The notes beneath the pieces are model-generated. The model worked only from the letters and a program-made list of their open reading frames with translations. It was not told the DNA's origin and searched no databases. A stretch of DNA of 64,000 bases from Marchantia polymorpha subsp. ruderalis (lineage: Eukaryota > Streptophyta > Marchantiopsida > Marchantiales > Marchantiaceae): assembly GCA_037833965.1 (NCBI GenBank), contig AP031358.1, positions 10,858,001 through 10,922,000 of the forward strand, in the 5' to 3' direction. The position numbers were made by a program, and so were the translations under genes. Positions 39,053-49,524 of this stretch are shown in pieces (positions within the stretch are counted from its first letter, which is position 1; each line of letters starts with the position of its first letter).

Positions 39053-40286
39053 AGATAATTACCAAAATGGAGCATAATGGTTAAGATTTGATCCCACGAG
39101 CACAAAAACAACAGAGAACCAAGTATTGTTACAATCAACCGTCTATTGCAAAATTTTACTTCTTAGTCATATGTCATTCCCAGAAGACATTGTGTGGGAT
39201 CTGAAAAACTGAGAATAAACCGGATAATACCCAACCGGAGTTAGGATTCAATTGATTTTTCATTTTTTTTGTTAATTAGGTAAAAATAAGCTAGACACTA
39301 TCCGTATTAAGAGTTAGTCAAAACCGGATGCTCCAGGATCCCTAAAACAGTTAACACAAGCGGTGTTCTCGGATCTCAATCTCGGAACTCGGAAGAGAAA
39401 ACTCGGATGGAGAACCCGGACAGAGGAATCGTTCCGAGAGTTGACCGTTACCGTAACCGCGTGCGGAATCTGATTCGACGCGAGAGTCATCATCACTCGG
39501 ATGACGCTTGGCTCGGTACGGTGGCGGCTGCAATTACACGCTGCCTTCGCGTTAATGGTTCCCTGAGTATATATGCTGGAGTGTTAGGGTTTGGAGTTCC
39601 TTTTGCGGACTGAGTAGAGAGTGAAATAGTGGTGAGGTGTTTTTATCTTTTTTGATTCACTAGCAATTGGATTGTCGGGTTTTTTGCTGTCGGCTCGTAA
39701 AGGGAGAGAAGTGAGACTTAGCAATGGCGCCAATTCAGCTCAGGGTTCTTAGTCCCGCGGTTCCGTGAACCGATCGTGAGATGAAGGAGCTGGTTGAGGA
39801 TCTCACTCGGATGAGGTGCCAAGGGTTGCTATCACGACCCTGGTTGCTGAGAGATGAGGAGATGGTGAGAGAAATCGTAGACGGGCCGGATAATAGATGG
39901 GATAATTCGATCCGAGGTCATCCAACTTAGTGGACCACGGAAATGTTGACGGCCACTTACAATTTTGTTCAGGAGGGATACGGTTGGGCGATTAGAACGG
40001 ATAAGTACGTGCAAGATAGGTTCCACGGAAAGATCCATAAGAACAATGGATTTGTGGTAGACGCCTGCAGGGATAGGAGACAGAGACAGGTCCTGGCCTT
40101 CCTCGTTCCGATTCTATATCCGTTGAAACCGGAACAAGTGTAATGATAGACAAATACCAAAATGGAGCATAATGGTACAGATCCGTTCCCACAAGCACAG
40201 AAACAACCACAAAAGTCACGATTTGTCACAGAATAGCATTCTATTAAAGAGTTTCACTTCTTAGGTCAATGCCACTTCCAGAAGAC
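39053..40286 (+). mobile_element. Small retroelement bounded by ~145-bp direct repeats
   Basis: The left repeat (39053-39195) and right repeat (40146-40286) share ACCAAAATGGAGCATAATGG, then CCCAC(G/A)AGCACA and TTTCACTTCTTA(G), ending CCAGAAGACA. They are diverged but collinear and in direct orientation, like short terminal repeats of a TRIM/LARD-type element. The interior holds a broken gag-like frame on the plus strand. No protease or RT is present, so mobility would depend on another element. Confidence 0.5.
39781..40143 (+). pseudogene. Gag-like domain of unknown type, one in-frame stop
   Basis: Reads from ATG 39781 (MKELVEDLTRMRCQG...) through a TAG at about 39928 and on in the same frame to 40143 (TATYNFVQEGYGWAIRTD, then FVVDACRDRRQRQVLAFLVP). 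The block FVVDACRDRRQRQVLAFLVP lines up by eye with KTVDYKDPKRRVIALGI in the minus-strand element at 41-44 kb, so both appear to carry the same domain. I do not recognise its function. Confidence 0.45.
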
Positions 40287-40295
40287 ACTACCCAG

Positions 40296-40685
40296 TAGAG
40301 TTGGCCACGGTCCGGTCGGGGAAAAAAATTTCCTCTGGCAGCAGAATCAGACCAGCGAGGTACCAAATTTGTGATTCAGTGTGAGAAAATTCGCGAGAAC
40401 TTTTTTCACAAATTGGTACAACTCAGCTCGAGTCTCTGAACGTCCAACCGTGGGCTCATTTGAGTCGCGGCCCACCTCTTTCCCTCCGCCATTGAGAATT
40501 TTTGGGTATTAATGCCCCTCCCCATCGGCCACGTAGGGGTCCGGACCGATGATTAATCGGTTAACCGTCGAGACCAGTTAAAAATATCGGTTAACCGTAA
40601 CCGATACGGACCAATCCTGGACCGGTTAACCGGTCCACAAATTTTCCGGACCGGTTAACCGGTAACCGGACCGTGGCCAAGCCTA
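40296..40685. mobile_element. hAT-type MITE, second family
   Basis: A 390-bp unit with 8-bp TSD CTACCCAG (40288-40295 and 40686-40693). TIRs are TAGAGTTGGCCACGGTCCGG and, reverse-complemented, TAGGCTTGGCCACGGTCCGG. The interior repeats the words CCGGTTAACCGGT and CGGTTAACCG several times near the right end. No ORF. It inserted right at the end of the direct-repeat element to its left. Confidence 0.85.
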
Positions 40686-40693
40686 CTACCCAG

Positions 40694-41029
40694 CTAGAGC
40701 CGAAGATCCGCAGAGTAGTGCATAACCACAGTCATAGCCTAAAACTTTTCCAAACAACGCCGGTAGGAATCGCTTGCAACTTTACACTTATATTTTAGGG
40801 GGAAAACTTCCCAGCATTGCATAAATCTCAACTCACTGACCCAAATACTGAGACCCGAATTTGCTTAAATCCCAAGGAGCCTCGACTGCTTAGGACACTC
40901 GAGCCGAATACTCACAACTCCTGATGCGGTAACTTCGACAAATAAGAGTTTAACGTGCCTCAGGTCTGGATCACACATCAGCGCACAGACACAGTGGATA
41001 CAGATTCGCAATCAAGACAAGCCAATTGA
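40694..41029. other. Short intergenic stretch
   Basis: No gene or repeat recognised between the MITE and the next retroelement. Confidence 0.35.
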
Positions 41030-43716
41030 CAAAAAAGCCCCCCAAGGAAAGAGCCTTGGGCCTGTTTATTCACAATGGCAACTCTGAGATATCAACCGCT
41101 TGAGACGAATCGCTCTCAGGGGCTGTGCTGTCCGATGTAACGGTTACAGCATCGTCTGAACTACTATCTACTCCTAATCTACGCAACACGTTTACAATCT
41201 CTACTTCTACATTCTGGCGCGCCTCATTCAATCCCTCTGAAAATGTATTAACTAACTCTACAATCTATTTGTGCCCTGCGGATCCGCTGGTCTTCGCGTT
41301 CATCAGCCGTCGCTCGAGTGAATCTAACTTCATCCACTTCACCAAGTCCAATCCCCACATTGCAAACCCGTTCAGGCACTTCTCTAACCGCAATTTCAAC
41401 TCGTCGGTTGACTCCTCCCGCAGCTGACGGTAGGCATCCTCTGCCTTTTCCATTCTCCTTTGCGACTCTTCCGATCTCATCTCCGCCTTTCCTAACTGCT
41501 CTTGTAACCGTCAACAGTCGAATTCAACCTTTAACTTACATTCGACCTCCGAAGACTTGGCCGACTCGCAATCTACCAATTTCTTGGGCCAATCCGCTAA
41601 CTCCTCTTCATGCTTTGGGTTTCCCGCCGACAGACTTGCTGATAGCTCCTCCGCACGTCGGAATTTCATTTCACACTTTGCCTCAATCTCCAAAATTTTG
41701 CTGCGAAGATCTTCCTCCGCCGTCTTCGCCTCTGCGATTTTGCCCCGAAGTTCTTCGGCGATACGAACTTCTTCGGCTTTTCGGGCTTCCACCTTAGCAA
41801 GTTCCTCGATATGCGTCTTCTCTCGCTTCTCCGCAGTAGTGATCAACCGCTCCGATCTTTTGATTGATGCATCGTAAGCTTCTATGGATTTCTCCAATCT
41901 TGCCATCAAATCCATTGTTGCTTTCTGGGCATTCTCATTAGAAATACGAAGTCCTTCACAGGTCTCTTCCAACTCTGCACAGTGCCCGGATTCCTTCTCT
42001 AGATTCAGCTGTAACACTTCACACTCAGTTTCCTTCTCTCGAAGCTGGACTTCTCGCTCCCTTCACTACCGCGCACTCGGATGACAAGGTTGCAGCTCGC
42101 TCCCGCGCCAATGTAGTTGCGGAATCCCATTCCCTCTTTACTGCAATTGCTCTCTTGAGCTTCGTCATATTCCTAATCATCGGTACATAGAATCCTGGCT
42201 CCTCCGTTACAACATACTTCCCTCTCTTCCCATCCAAATACTTCAACAATGGAACTACGCTATCCTGCAAGAATTCAGGAAATGTAATTTCCAATGTCTT
42301 CACGTCTTCACCCGAAGCCTTCTTCCCTTCTTCGGGTCTCACCTCTTCCATCGGAGATGTCGGCAGTGTAATGTCCTCGGCTTCTACCACCGTCCCTCCT
42401 ATCCGTGCGACAACCTGCTTCAGAATCTCCTCGCTCAAAGTGGTATCCTTCTCCAGATCCTCGTTCATCTTCAGTTGTGGTGTCTCTTCGCCCCGCGCAG
42501 ATCGTGTCTGCTCCGAAGACAGAGAAATCGGACTTACCAACTCCGTACTCTCCTTCAAAGGTTCTGCCGGTATGGCTGTTGGAACTTCAATTGACACCTC
42601 CGAAGGTACTCCTATCTCCACAGGCCGCGTCCCCTCGCTAGCTGCGACTTCGGATGTGTTCACAATTGGTGCCACCGTTTTCTCCACGATGCTATCCGAC
42701 ACCTCAACTGTCACCATCCTCCGATTCGCCCTCTTCTTTGGTCTTGCGCAAGCTCTGTGATGCCTTGCTCCATCTACATCCATATCCACCCTTCTTACCT
42801 CGTGGCCCAATTCTTCCTCGTCATCACTCACGACCTTCCTCCTCTTCGCCAATCGTCTCTCTGGCTTCTCCCGTCTCTGAACCACGTCCACCTTAATTGA
42901 TCCTCGAGTTGTCGTGTGTGTTGGGATTGATGGGGGTCGGTTCTCATCTTCGGTCCCTTCACTGGACTCAGCTGTCAGGATTTCCCGCTCTCTCGGAAAT
43001 CGCTTCTCCTCCTCCCTCATAAGCAATTCCATGCCCCCATAAAAATTCACCAAAAAGCGAGTGATGTGATTGGTCAAAGGTCCCGTCAACCGGGAGCCTA
43101 CATTCACCCAGACAAGATCGTGAAAGATCATTGCCCAATGTACTCGCTGTCCCTTCAGGATGCGTTCGAAGAATCTTACTTGCGTCACATAAGTCGTGTG
43201 CGCCTGCCGCAAGATGTGCATGATACCCAACGCGATCACCCTTCTCTTTGGATCTTTATAATCGACAGTCTTCCATCCGTTCGTTCCCTATCTTCCAGAA
43301 TCGAAGAGAGGCTCGTAAGAGAATTCCTTGCCGCGTGTAAGTCCTACGCTATTCTTTTCAAATAGCAGACTTCCTTCGCTGCCCGCATAGGGTCCCAATA
43401 CCTTCGTCCAATGCTCGATGGTCCACAACATGGAATTACCGCGGAGCTCCTCGCCTTTGGTCGTGCTCTTGTCCATTAACTCCTTGCAGATACTTGCCGA
43501 GACGCAATTCCAATTCCACAAAAGGAATTCAAGCCGTAGTTCACTCAACTCGCGTCTGAAGGGTCTCAAATCCTCGTAAGGCACCTTCAAGGGAACCAAT
43601 TTCCTCACCTTCTCACTCTTCTTGGGCGCCATGTCTTCAATTTGCGTTTCACTAATCGCGGGTTGGCTCGATTTCACTTCCTCTCTCTCGATATCGCAAT
43701 GTCGGCGCGAAGTCCC
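41030..43716 (-). mobile_element. Non-autonomous LTR-type element with coiled-coil gag-like ORF
   Basis: Minus-strand element body directly downstream of an LTR-like block (43717-44079, listed separately). It carries one long, slightly broken ORF and no protease, RT or integrase. Its left end has AGCCTTGGGCCTGTTTATTC (about 41060), resembling AGCCTTGGACTTCTTTATTC at about 63355, where another such element seems to end. That fits a LARD-like family moved in trans. Confidence 0.5.
41248..43677 (-). pseudogene. Gag-like coiled-coil protein, broken frame
   Basis: Starts MAPKKSEKVRKLVPLKVPYE at 43677. An in-frame TAG at 43288 is followed by continued coding in the same frame (GTNGWKTVDYKDPKRRVIAL ... 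FFERILKGQRVHWAMIF). An acidic/basic linker with an NLS-like KPERRLAKRRK follows. The C-terminus is a long coiled coil (LAKVEARKAEEVRIAEELRG) that changes frame near 42060 and again near 41514. About 800 codons in total. No known catalytic motif. The fold resembles structural retroelement proteins; function is not assigned. Confidence 0.5.
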
Positions 43717-43829
43717 CTGTCGTGCGACTCAGTATCGCCATACATCATACATCGCTGACATGCTCTACTCCCAACTCACACATACATACACAAGGAACGA
43801 GAGTGTCCACACACAAAGGTATCACAACT
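43717..43829 (-). repeat. 113-bp module, copy A
   Basis: Identical by eye to 44081-44193 (starts CTGTCGTGCGACTCAG, ends GGTATCACAACT on the plus strand). On the minus strand it would form the 3' part of an LTR-like block, TG(TCATGG)...(GCACGA)CA, together with 44079-43829. The gag-like ORF starts 40 bp beyond it. Confidence 0.8.
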
Positions 43830-44079
43830 AAAATCAGTGTCGAAACACATACACAAAGAGTCGAGCCAAACTCACTACTCGTAGGTAGACTAAAAGTCGA
43901 AGCTAAGGGGAAAAACCCCGACGCGTAAGGCTCAACTCGAAGAACTGACAGTTCTTCGAGTTCGCCACGAATATAACCCACGGAAGGTGTCGACGACCTC
44001 AACGTGCAGGGCGTCCCAACGTGTACCGCGTCCTAACGTGTCTACACTCAAACCCACACTAACGTCTTGAGCCATGACA
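43829..44079 (-). repeat. 251-bp LTR-like module, copy A
   Basis: Minus strand starts TGTCATGGCTC and ends CACTGATTTTA. It is the same length as 56183-56433 and I count only three differences. It contains a perfect hairpin at 43934-43962: 14-nt arms AACTCGAAGAACTG with a single-base loop. With the adjoining 113-bp module it gives a TG...CA block of about 360 bp, a plausible LTR for the minus-strand element at 41-43.7 kb. Confidence 0.7.
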
Positions 44080-44080
44080 G

Positions 44081-44193
44081 CTGTCGTGCGACTCAGTATC
44101 GCCATACATCATACATCGCTGACATGCTCTACTCCCAACTCACACATACATACACAAGGAACGAGAGTGTCCACACACAAAGGTATCACAACT
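44081..44193 (-). repeat. 113-bp module, copy B
   Basis: Second copy of the 43717-43829 module. It lies directly after a polypurine run (minus strand CTAGGGGGGCG, 44194-44204), so it may be the start of the 3' LTR of the methyltransferase-bearing gypsy element. No matching copy was found beyond gag near 54 kb. Confidence 0.7.
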
Positions 44194-44319
44194 CGCCCCC
44201 CTAGCTGGCGGTCAGGTCCCTCTGACTCCCAGGTAGCCCTATCTACAACTACATGCTATGCACCTTCGTGGGTGCGCGAACCAGTAGGCCGGGTGCTATG
44301 TCGCCCCATCGTTAGTCGC

Positions 44320-47126
44320 CTATATGCAATTCATAACATGTGAAGAAGTACATCGAGGACAAACCCACCGTCCAGTAGGAACAACATCGATAGGTGGAGT
44401 CAAGCACGACATGTGCCATCCTCTAGAACACCTATCACACACCAACATATGGGCCGCCTGATCAGTTGACCCACATAACATGCACCTCAAGCCGGCAAGT
44501 ACAATCGCCAAGCTTGGGTCCATAGTACCATCCACGTTTGGGAGGTGGCATGGCGCACAGTTGCGCACATGATCCTTCCAAACGACACCGTCACGACCCT
44601 CCAACATAAGAACTCCAGAAGGTAACACCTCTCGCACTCGCAAGATAGTGCGTCCTGCCGTCACATCCAACGTAGTCGGTGCAGTCTGCTGTAGATAGAC
44701 GTAGTCTCCCACGCGGAACCTACGAATCGATGGTCGATAACCTCCTCCTCGAATAGTTGCATACCGCAACGTGACTCGGTGCTGAGCAATCGCAAGGTTC
44801 TCAAACGCTGCAGGCATAACTCTCCGAAAGAGCACTGCACGTTGAGAACACACTCTCACCCACATATCTGGATCATCAAGGTTCACCACCTCGCTAGACT
44901 CACGACGAATCGCTGCAGGCAAGTCTGGATCTCGGCCGTACAATAGAAAATATGGTGAAAACGAAGCCAAGGATGCTTGACGACTGAATCGATATCCCAT
45001 GGCCAACCATGGTAACTGAATATCCCAGTTCCCAAGATGCCCCTTCTGTAGGCCATACTTGCGCAACGCTCTCTTCACCGTCTGTACCATCCGCTCAGCC
45101 AAACCATCCGCCTCTGGATGATCTCGGGAAGTAGTCCGGTGATCAATCAGCGTCTTGTCACACAAGACCTGAAACTCACCCTGAAACTCTGTCCCCTGAT
45201 CGATCAACACCTCAGCTGGTGCACCAAAGTGACTAAGCACCCTGTCAAGGAAAGCATATGCTACTCCCTCACTCGCCTTGTCAGGTAATGCCACCAACTC
45301 AATCCACTTGGAGAAATGCTCCACCATCACCAACACATACCGATGATGTCGTGTAGTCAAAGGTAGTGGTCCAGCAAAGTCCAAACTCCAACGGTAACCC
45401 AATCCCATGATAGGTAAGGGATGTAACTCTGGTGTCGTGGCATTGAACGATGCCCTCACTCGATCACAAACCATGCAACGTGATACCAACTGCTGCACCT
45501 GCGTATGCATACCACGCCACCAATACTGACCTAGGAGTAAGCTGTACGTACGCTTCACTCCAAAATGTCCCAACTCCTCATGAGCATGCCTCACAATGCG
45601 TGCTCTCTTAGTTGGATGCGGTACTACCCGTACCCTACCGTCCTCCCACACTCGGAGAACATGTGCTCCCTCCAATCGATATCTCTTCGCCCTCTGGAGA
45701 ACACGATCTCGCTCCTTGGCACCCACTGTGCCTGGCACCATACTGGTCCGTAGGAACTCCAACACCAACGCATCATCGTGAACATCACGCTGGTCCACAC
45801 CACCATCCTCAACCTCAGGATCCGAAGACTGACTATCTACTCTCTGACTAGAGTAAGATGTCAAGTGGTCCTCACTGCTAGAGGCCCCACAAAACCAACA
45901 CATGAAGGCCGATGCATGCCAACCGGGCACCATCTCCTCATCAACCTCACCATGCCACCTAGCTCCATTGTCATCCTCCTGGCTAGTGCATGGGTTCCGA
46001 CTCAAACCGTCGGCATCCAGGTTCGCAACTCCAGGCCTATGCACCACCTGAAAGTCATACTCCTGTAAGATGAGAGCCCACCGTGCAAGCTTCCCTGTGA
46101 GCTTGTCAGACTCCATCAACCACTTGAGCGGTTGATGATCGGTAACAAGAGTAAACTGCGTACCAAACAAGTAACACCTGAAGTGTGCCACAGCCCACAC
46201 CGCTGCCAAACACTCTCCCTCGTACGAACTATACCGCGACTCTGCTGCATTGTTCGAACGACTAGCGTACGCAATCACAAACTCCTTGCCCTCATCATCA
46301 CACTGCGTCAACACCGCTCCAAGTCCCAACATACTCCAATCAGTGTGCAACTGGTATGGTCGACCTCTGATAGGTCTCCTCAAGATGGGAGCGGCCACCA
46401 ACCTGGCCTTGAGCTCAACAAAAGCTCTCTCCTGCTCATCTCCCCATTGCCACTCCTGATCCGACTTCAGCAACTGGTTCAAAGGCTTCGCTATGGCACT
46501 GAATCCCTTCACATATCTCCGGTAATAGTTCGCCAAACCCATGAATGCACGAACTCTACTCACATCCGCTGGACGAGGAATGCGTGCAATAGCCTCCACC
46601 TTTGCCTGCTGAACTCCCAAACCACCTGGGTAGATCACATGACCCAAGTACTCCACCTTCTCCTGGAAGAACCTACACTTTCCAGGATGTAACCGTAGAC
46701 CATGAGCCCTCAACCGCTCAAGCACAATCTGCAAATGTATCTGGTGTTGCTCCACCGTGTCGCTAAACACCAAGATATCATCAATATAACATCTGACAAA
46801 ATCTAGCCCCGCTAGATTCCTGTCCATCACTCTTTGGAACTCGGCAGATGCATTCTTCAACCCAAAGGGTAAGAATCGCCACTGATACAAACAATCCTTG
46901 CCATGAGAGTTGACACCCCAAAACGCTGTCTTGGCCTTGTCCTCCTCTCGAATCGGCAACTGGTGGTATCCCGCCCGAAGATCCAAAGTACTAAAAATCT
47001 TCGCATGTCCCACCACATCGAAGATCTCCTCAGGTGTAGGCATGACATACTTATCGGCCTTCGTCTGCCGATTGATAGGACGGTAATCTCCACACATCCG
47101 CCTATCCGTGTAGTTGCCATGTACAT
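44320..47126 (-). CDS. Gypsy Pol, main part (RT, RNase H, integrase, PHD)
   Basis: Continuous frame from the hAT junction at 47126 to a stop at 44320. RT: CGDYRPINRQT, LDLRAGYHQL, FLPFGLKNA and catalytic YIDD (about 46777-46788). RNase H: LHTDWSMLGLGAVLTQ, SYEGECLAAVWA and DHQPLKWLM. Integrase: zinc-binding H...H...CMVCDRVR, then a catalytic core with LDFAGPLP, IDQGTEF and the downstream Glu in EADGLAERMVQ. A basic C-terminal segment and the PHD finger follow. All catalytic residues I can check are intact. The RT N-terminus lies beyond the hAT insertion at 49525-49875, in frame if the hAT and one TSD copy are ignored. Confidence 0.9.
44350..44484 (-). other. PHD finger at the integrase C-terminus
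   Basis: Residues 872-916 of the 925-codon pol segment show C-x2-C-x11-C-x2-C-x4-H-x2-C-x14-C-x2-C, the C4HC3 PHD pattern, with the typical Trp two residues before the penultimate Cys (RWVCPRC). PHD fingers bind histone H3 tails. Here it takes the C-terminal position that chromodomains occupy in chromoviruses, so a role in choosing integration sites is a reasonable inference. Confidence 0.85.
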
Positions 47127-49524
47127 CAGGCCACCTTAAAAGGGGTAAAGAGGCCGCGCACTACCCCTTTTACCCCATTTAAGCTTTGGGCTTTTACCCC
47201 TTTTAGTGAACTGCGGCCTTTACAAATTGTTGTCAACCGATCGATGTCGATGTCGTCAAGGACGCTTGTAACCACTGTAGCGAAGTCGAAGAGAGCGCAG
47301 ACACCGTTCATTCTGTCCCACGAGCTGAAATACGGTCTCAAGATCGTTACGCGACATGTGCATACCCGTGCTGTCGAATCTGTGCGCTGCCTGTTCTGTG
47401 TCTACCACGGACGAGAGGAGATTGTCGGCCAGAAACGTCAGCGACAGAAGACTGTCAATTGCAAGACCTGGGAAGTGTTCCGAAGCGACGCGTACGTGAA
47501 ACACCATGTTCAACAGCATCCCACAGCCTGGAAACTGTATGATGCTGCCGATGCTGATGACAAGAAGCAATTCTTCCTCGACAAGATGGAGCATAAGAAT
47601 ACCTTGCATGCCCATCTGGGCAATGCGAGCACTCCGCTGACCTTCTCGTTCGACGCCGCCATCATAGATGATATCATTCTATCCACGTTCTTCGACGAAG
47701 ACGAGATCGACAGCAGCTCATACCGCCGTGCCGTAAAGTTGTTCCAGAAGGTTGTGGATCGTGAGTCCGACGGCGCGTACCATTATACGTCTACAATCAA
47801 CAGGGCCATGCAATTTCAACTGACAGCGCGCTTCCTCGCCATAGGTATGTCGTTCCGACAGATCGAACGTGCAGTTGATGCCACGCGGGAGGTCGCCAAT
47901 GTCGCAAAGCTAGGCACGCTCAACGAGATGTTGGTTGGCGACTATGCCCGTATCCTCGTCAGCGCCGGCTTGCAGATGCTCAGCAACGTTCTGAATCGTA
48001 GCGAGACCTGGGCATTCTCGCTAGCCAACGACAGCTCGACACACTTGAGCCTGTCGTATTTCGAGCAACGAATTCGTCTGCACGTTGCCGGCGATATCTT
48101 CAACCTGCATTTGATATCCATGCCCATGTTCGACCGGCACACCTCTGAGAACATGGCGTTGCTCGTGTTCAAGATCCTGGACGTCGTTTGTCCCAGCTGG
48201 CGCGACAAACTTCTCTGCGTCAGCACCGACGGTGCGAATACGATGACAGGCCGTCACAATGGCGTTGTCGCACGCATTCAGCGTGAGGCCACTCATCCAT
48301 TGTACCGTATTTGGTGCCTGATTCATCAGGTTGACCTGGTCTCAAAGCGCAATCTGCTCGCTCTATTCGACGGCGATTTCCAATGCATCATCAACAAGGT
48401 CGCCACCTGCTTGCGTAAACAGCAGAAGCTGATCGACGATATGGGTGCGACCTGTCCGAAGATGACCACTCGCTGGCTGGCCTTAGGCGTCTGGACCAAA
48501 TGGCAACTCGATCATCGCATCGACCTGGAGACCTGGTTTGCGAGTCGTACCGCGCCAGGGCAGCTGCAGCTGCCCCGTTGGTGGTGGCCAATCATTGCAG
48601 GCGTGTGTGCGGTGATGACGCAGCTGAACTTTGCCATCGTCAAACTGCAGTCGAAGAATCTGCTGCTTTCGCAGCAGATCGCCGAGATCGAACGCGTCGT
48701 CAGTATCATCTGCATCAAGTGCGAGGTTGAGGTCGTGAATCCGCTCGTCGAAGGAGAAGTTGCAGCCGACGAGACGCAATCGGCAATCTGTGGTAAGTGG
48801 TCGATCACTCATCGCAATGTCGAGAAGTTCTTGCTTGACCAGGGTTCGTTCGTCAAGCATGTCTTGGATGCCATGACCGTCATTCAGCGTGCTGAGGTGT
48901 TCAGTGAGATGGGTACTTTCGTTGTCGGCATGATCGATGGCATCTTACAACTGGTCGCTTCTCGGGACGCTGACAACCTACCATCGGAGGAGGAGATTCC
49001 GCCGGTGCTGCCCCACCAGCTTATCGCGATTCGACCAGCCGCATTCGCTGCACTCGCCAACAAACACGGCGGACGACTTGCTCAGCTGGGCGAGAACGTC
49101 ATGGATCGCATCGAACAAGATCACCGTGAACTCATCACTGCATTCGACAACGAGCCGTCGCTTCACGACGCGCTTGGTCGCTGCAACAACGATACGTCAT
49201 TTCGTGAAGGTTGGGCGGTCGTCGAGGGTCGTTTCCGTGGTCTGCGTGACTTCTGCGGTGGCATCGCCACCATCTTTCCAAACACTGCTTCGGTGGAGTC
49301 CAGCTTCTCAATTCTCGGCTGGGAGAAGGATGCAAACCGCATGTCCCTCACCGATCTGGCGTTGGAAGGCTGCATGCAGGCGCGGCAGTTTGATCTCCTA
49401 TCAAAACTAGCCTAATTCGTCAAATAAACCATTAGTTCCACTTTTACCCCTTTTAAGCTTTGTGGCGACCATTATATAAGCTAAAAGGGGTAAATGTGGA
49501 TATTACCCCTTTTAAGGTGGCCTG
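47127..49524 (+). mobile_element. hAT DNA transposon inserted in the gypsy RT
   Basis: 2398 bp with perfect 8-bp TSD ATGTACAT (47119-47126 and 49525-49532). TIRs start CAGGCCACCTTAAAAGGGGT and match for about 22 bp. Subterminal copies of TTTTACCCC/GGGGTAAAA occur at least three times at each end, probably transposase-binding sites. It encodes one uninterrupted transposase on the strand opposite to the gypsy ORFs. Perfect ends and an intact ORF indicate a recent insertion. Confidence 0.95.
47244..49415 (+). CDS. hAT transposase, 723 aa, intact
   Basis: Starts MSMSSRTLVTTVAKSKR. A BED-like zinc-binding segment follows (CLFC at residues 50-53, then H...H in VKHHVQQHP). The RNase H-like core contains LCVSTDGANTMTGRH and WCLIHQVDLVSKR. 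The C-terminus has NTASVESSFSILGWEKDANR, the hAT dimerisation/catalytic-Glu block, ending LARQFD-like residues near the stop. Length is in the usual range for hAT transposases. No stop or frameshift. Cut-and-paste transposition with 8-bp target duplication is expected, consistent with the observed TSD. Confidence 0.9.
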   Translation: MSMSSRTLVTTVAKSKRAQTPFILSHELKYGLKIVTRHVHTRAVESVRCLFCVYHGREEIVGQKRQRQKTVNCKTWEVFRSDAYVKHHVQQHPTAWKLYDAADADDKKQFFLDKMEHKNTLHAHLGNASTPLTFSFDAAIIDDIILSTFFDEDEIDSSSYRRAVKLFQKVVDRESDGAYHYTSTINRAMQFQLTARFLAIGMSFRQIERAVDATREVANVAKLGTLNEMLVGDYARILVSAGLQMLSNVLNRSETWAFSLANDSSTHLSLSYFEQRIRLHVAGDIFNLHLISMPMFDRHTSENMALLVFKILDVVCPSWRDKLLCVSTDGANTMTGRHNGVVARIQREATHPLYRIWCLIHQVDLVSKRNLLALFDGDFQCIINKVATCLRKQQKLIDDMGATCPKMTTRWLALGVWTKWQLDHRIDLETWFASRTAPGQLQLPRWWWPIIAGVCAVMTQLNFAIVKLQSKNLLLSQQIAEIERVVSIICIKCEVEVVNPLVEGEVAADETQSAICGKWSITHRNVEKFLLDQGSFVKHVLDAMTVIQRAEVFSEMGTFVVGMIDGILQLVASRDADNLPSEEEIPPVLPHQLIAIRPAAFAALANKHGGRLAQLGENVMDRIEQDHRELITAFDNEPSLHDALGRCNNDTSFREGWAVVEGRFRGLRDFCGGIATIFPNTASVESSFSILGWEKDANRMSLTDLALEGCMQARQFDLLSKLA

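Noticed and set aside
43717-44193. A 477-bp TRIM element with 113-bp terminal repeats
   Set aside because: Ends are TG...CA in either orientation, but the interior shows no primer-binding site or polypurine tract and matches the LTR-like module at 56183-56433. I treat it as LTR modules instead.
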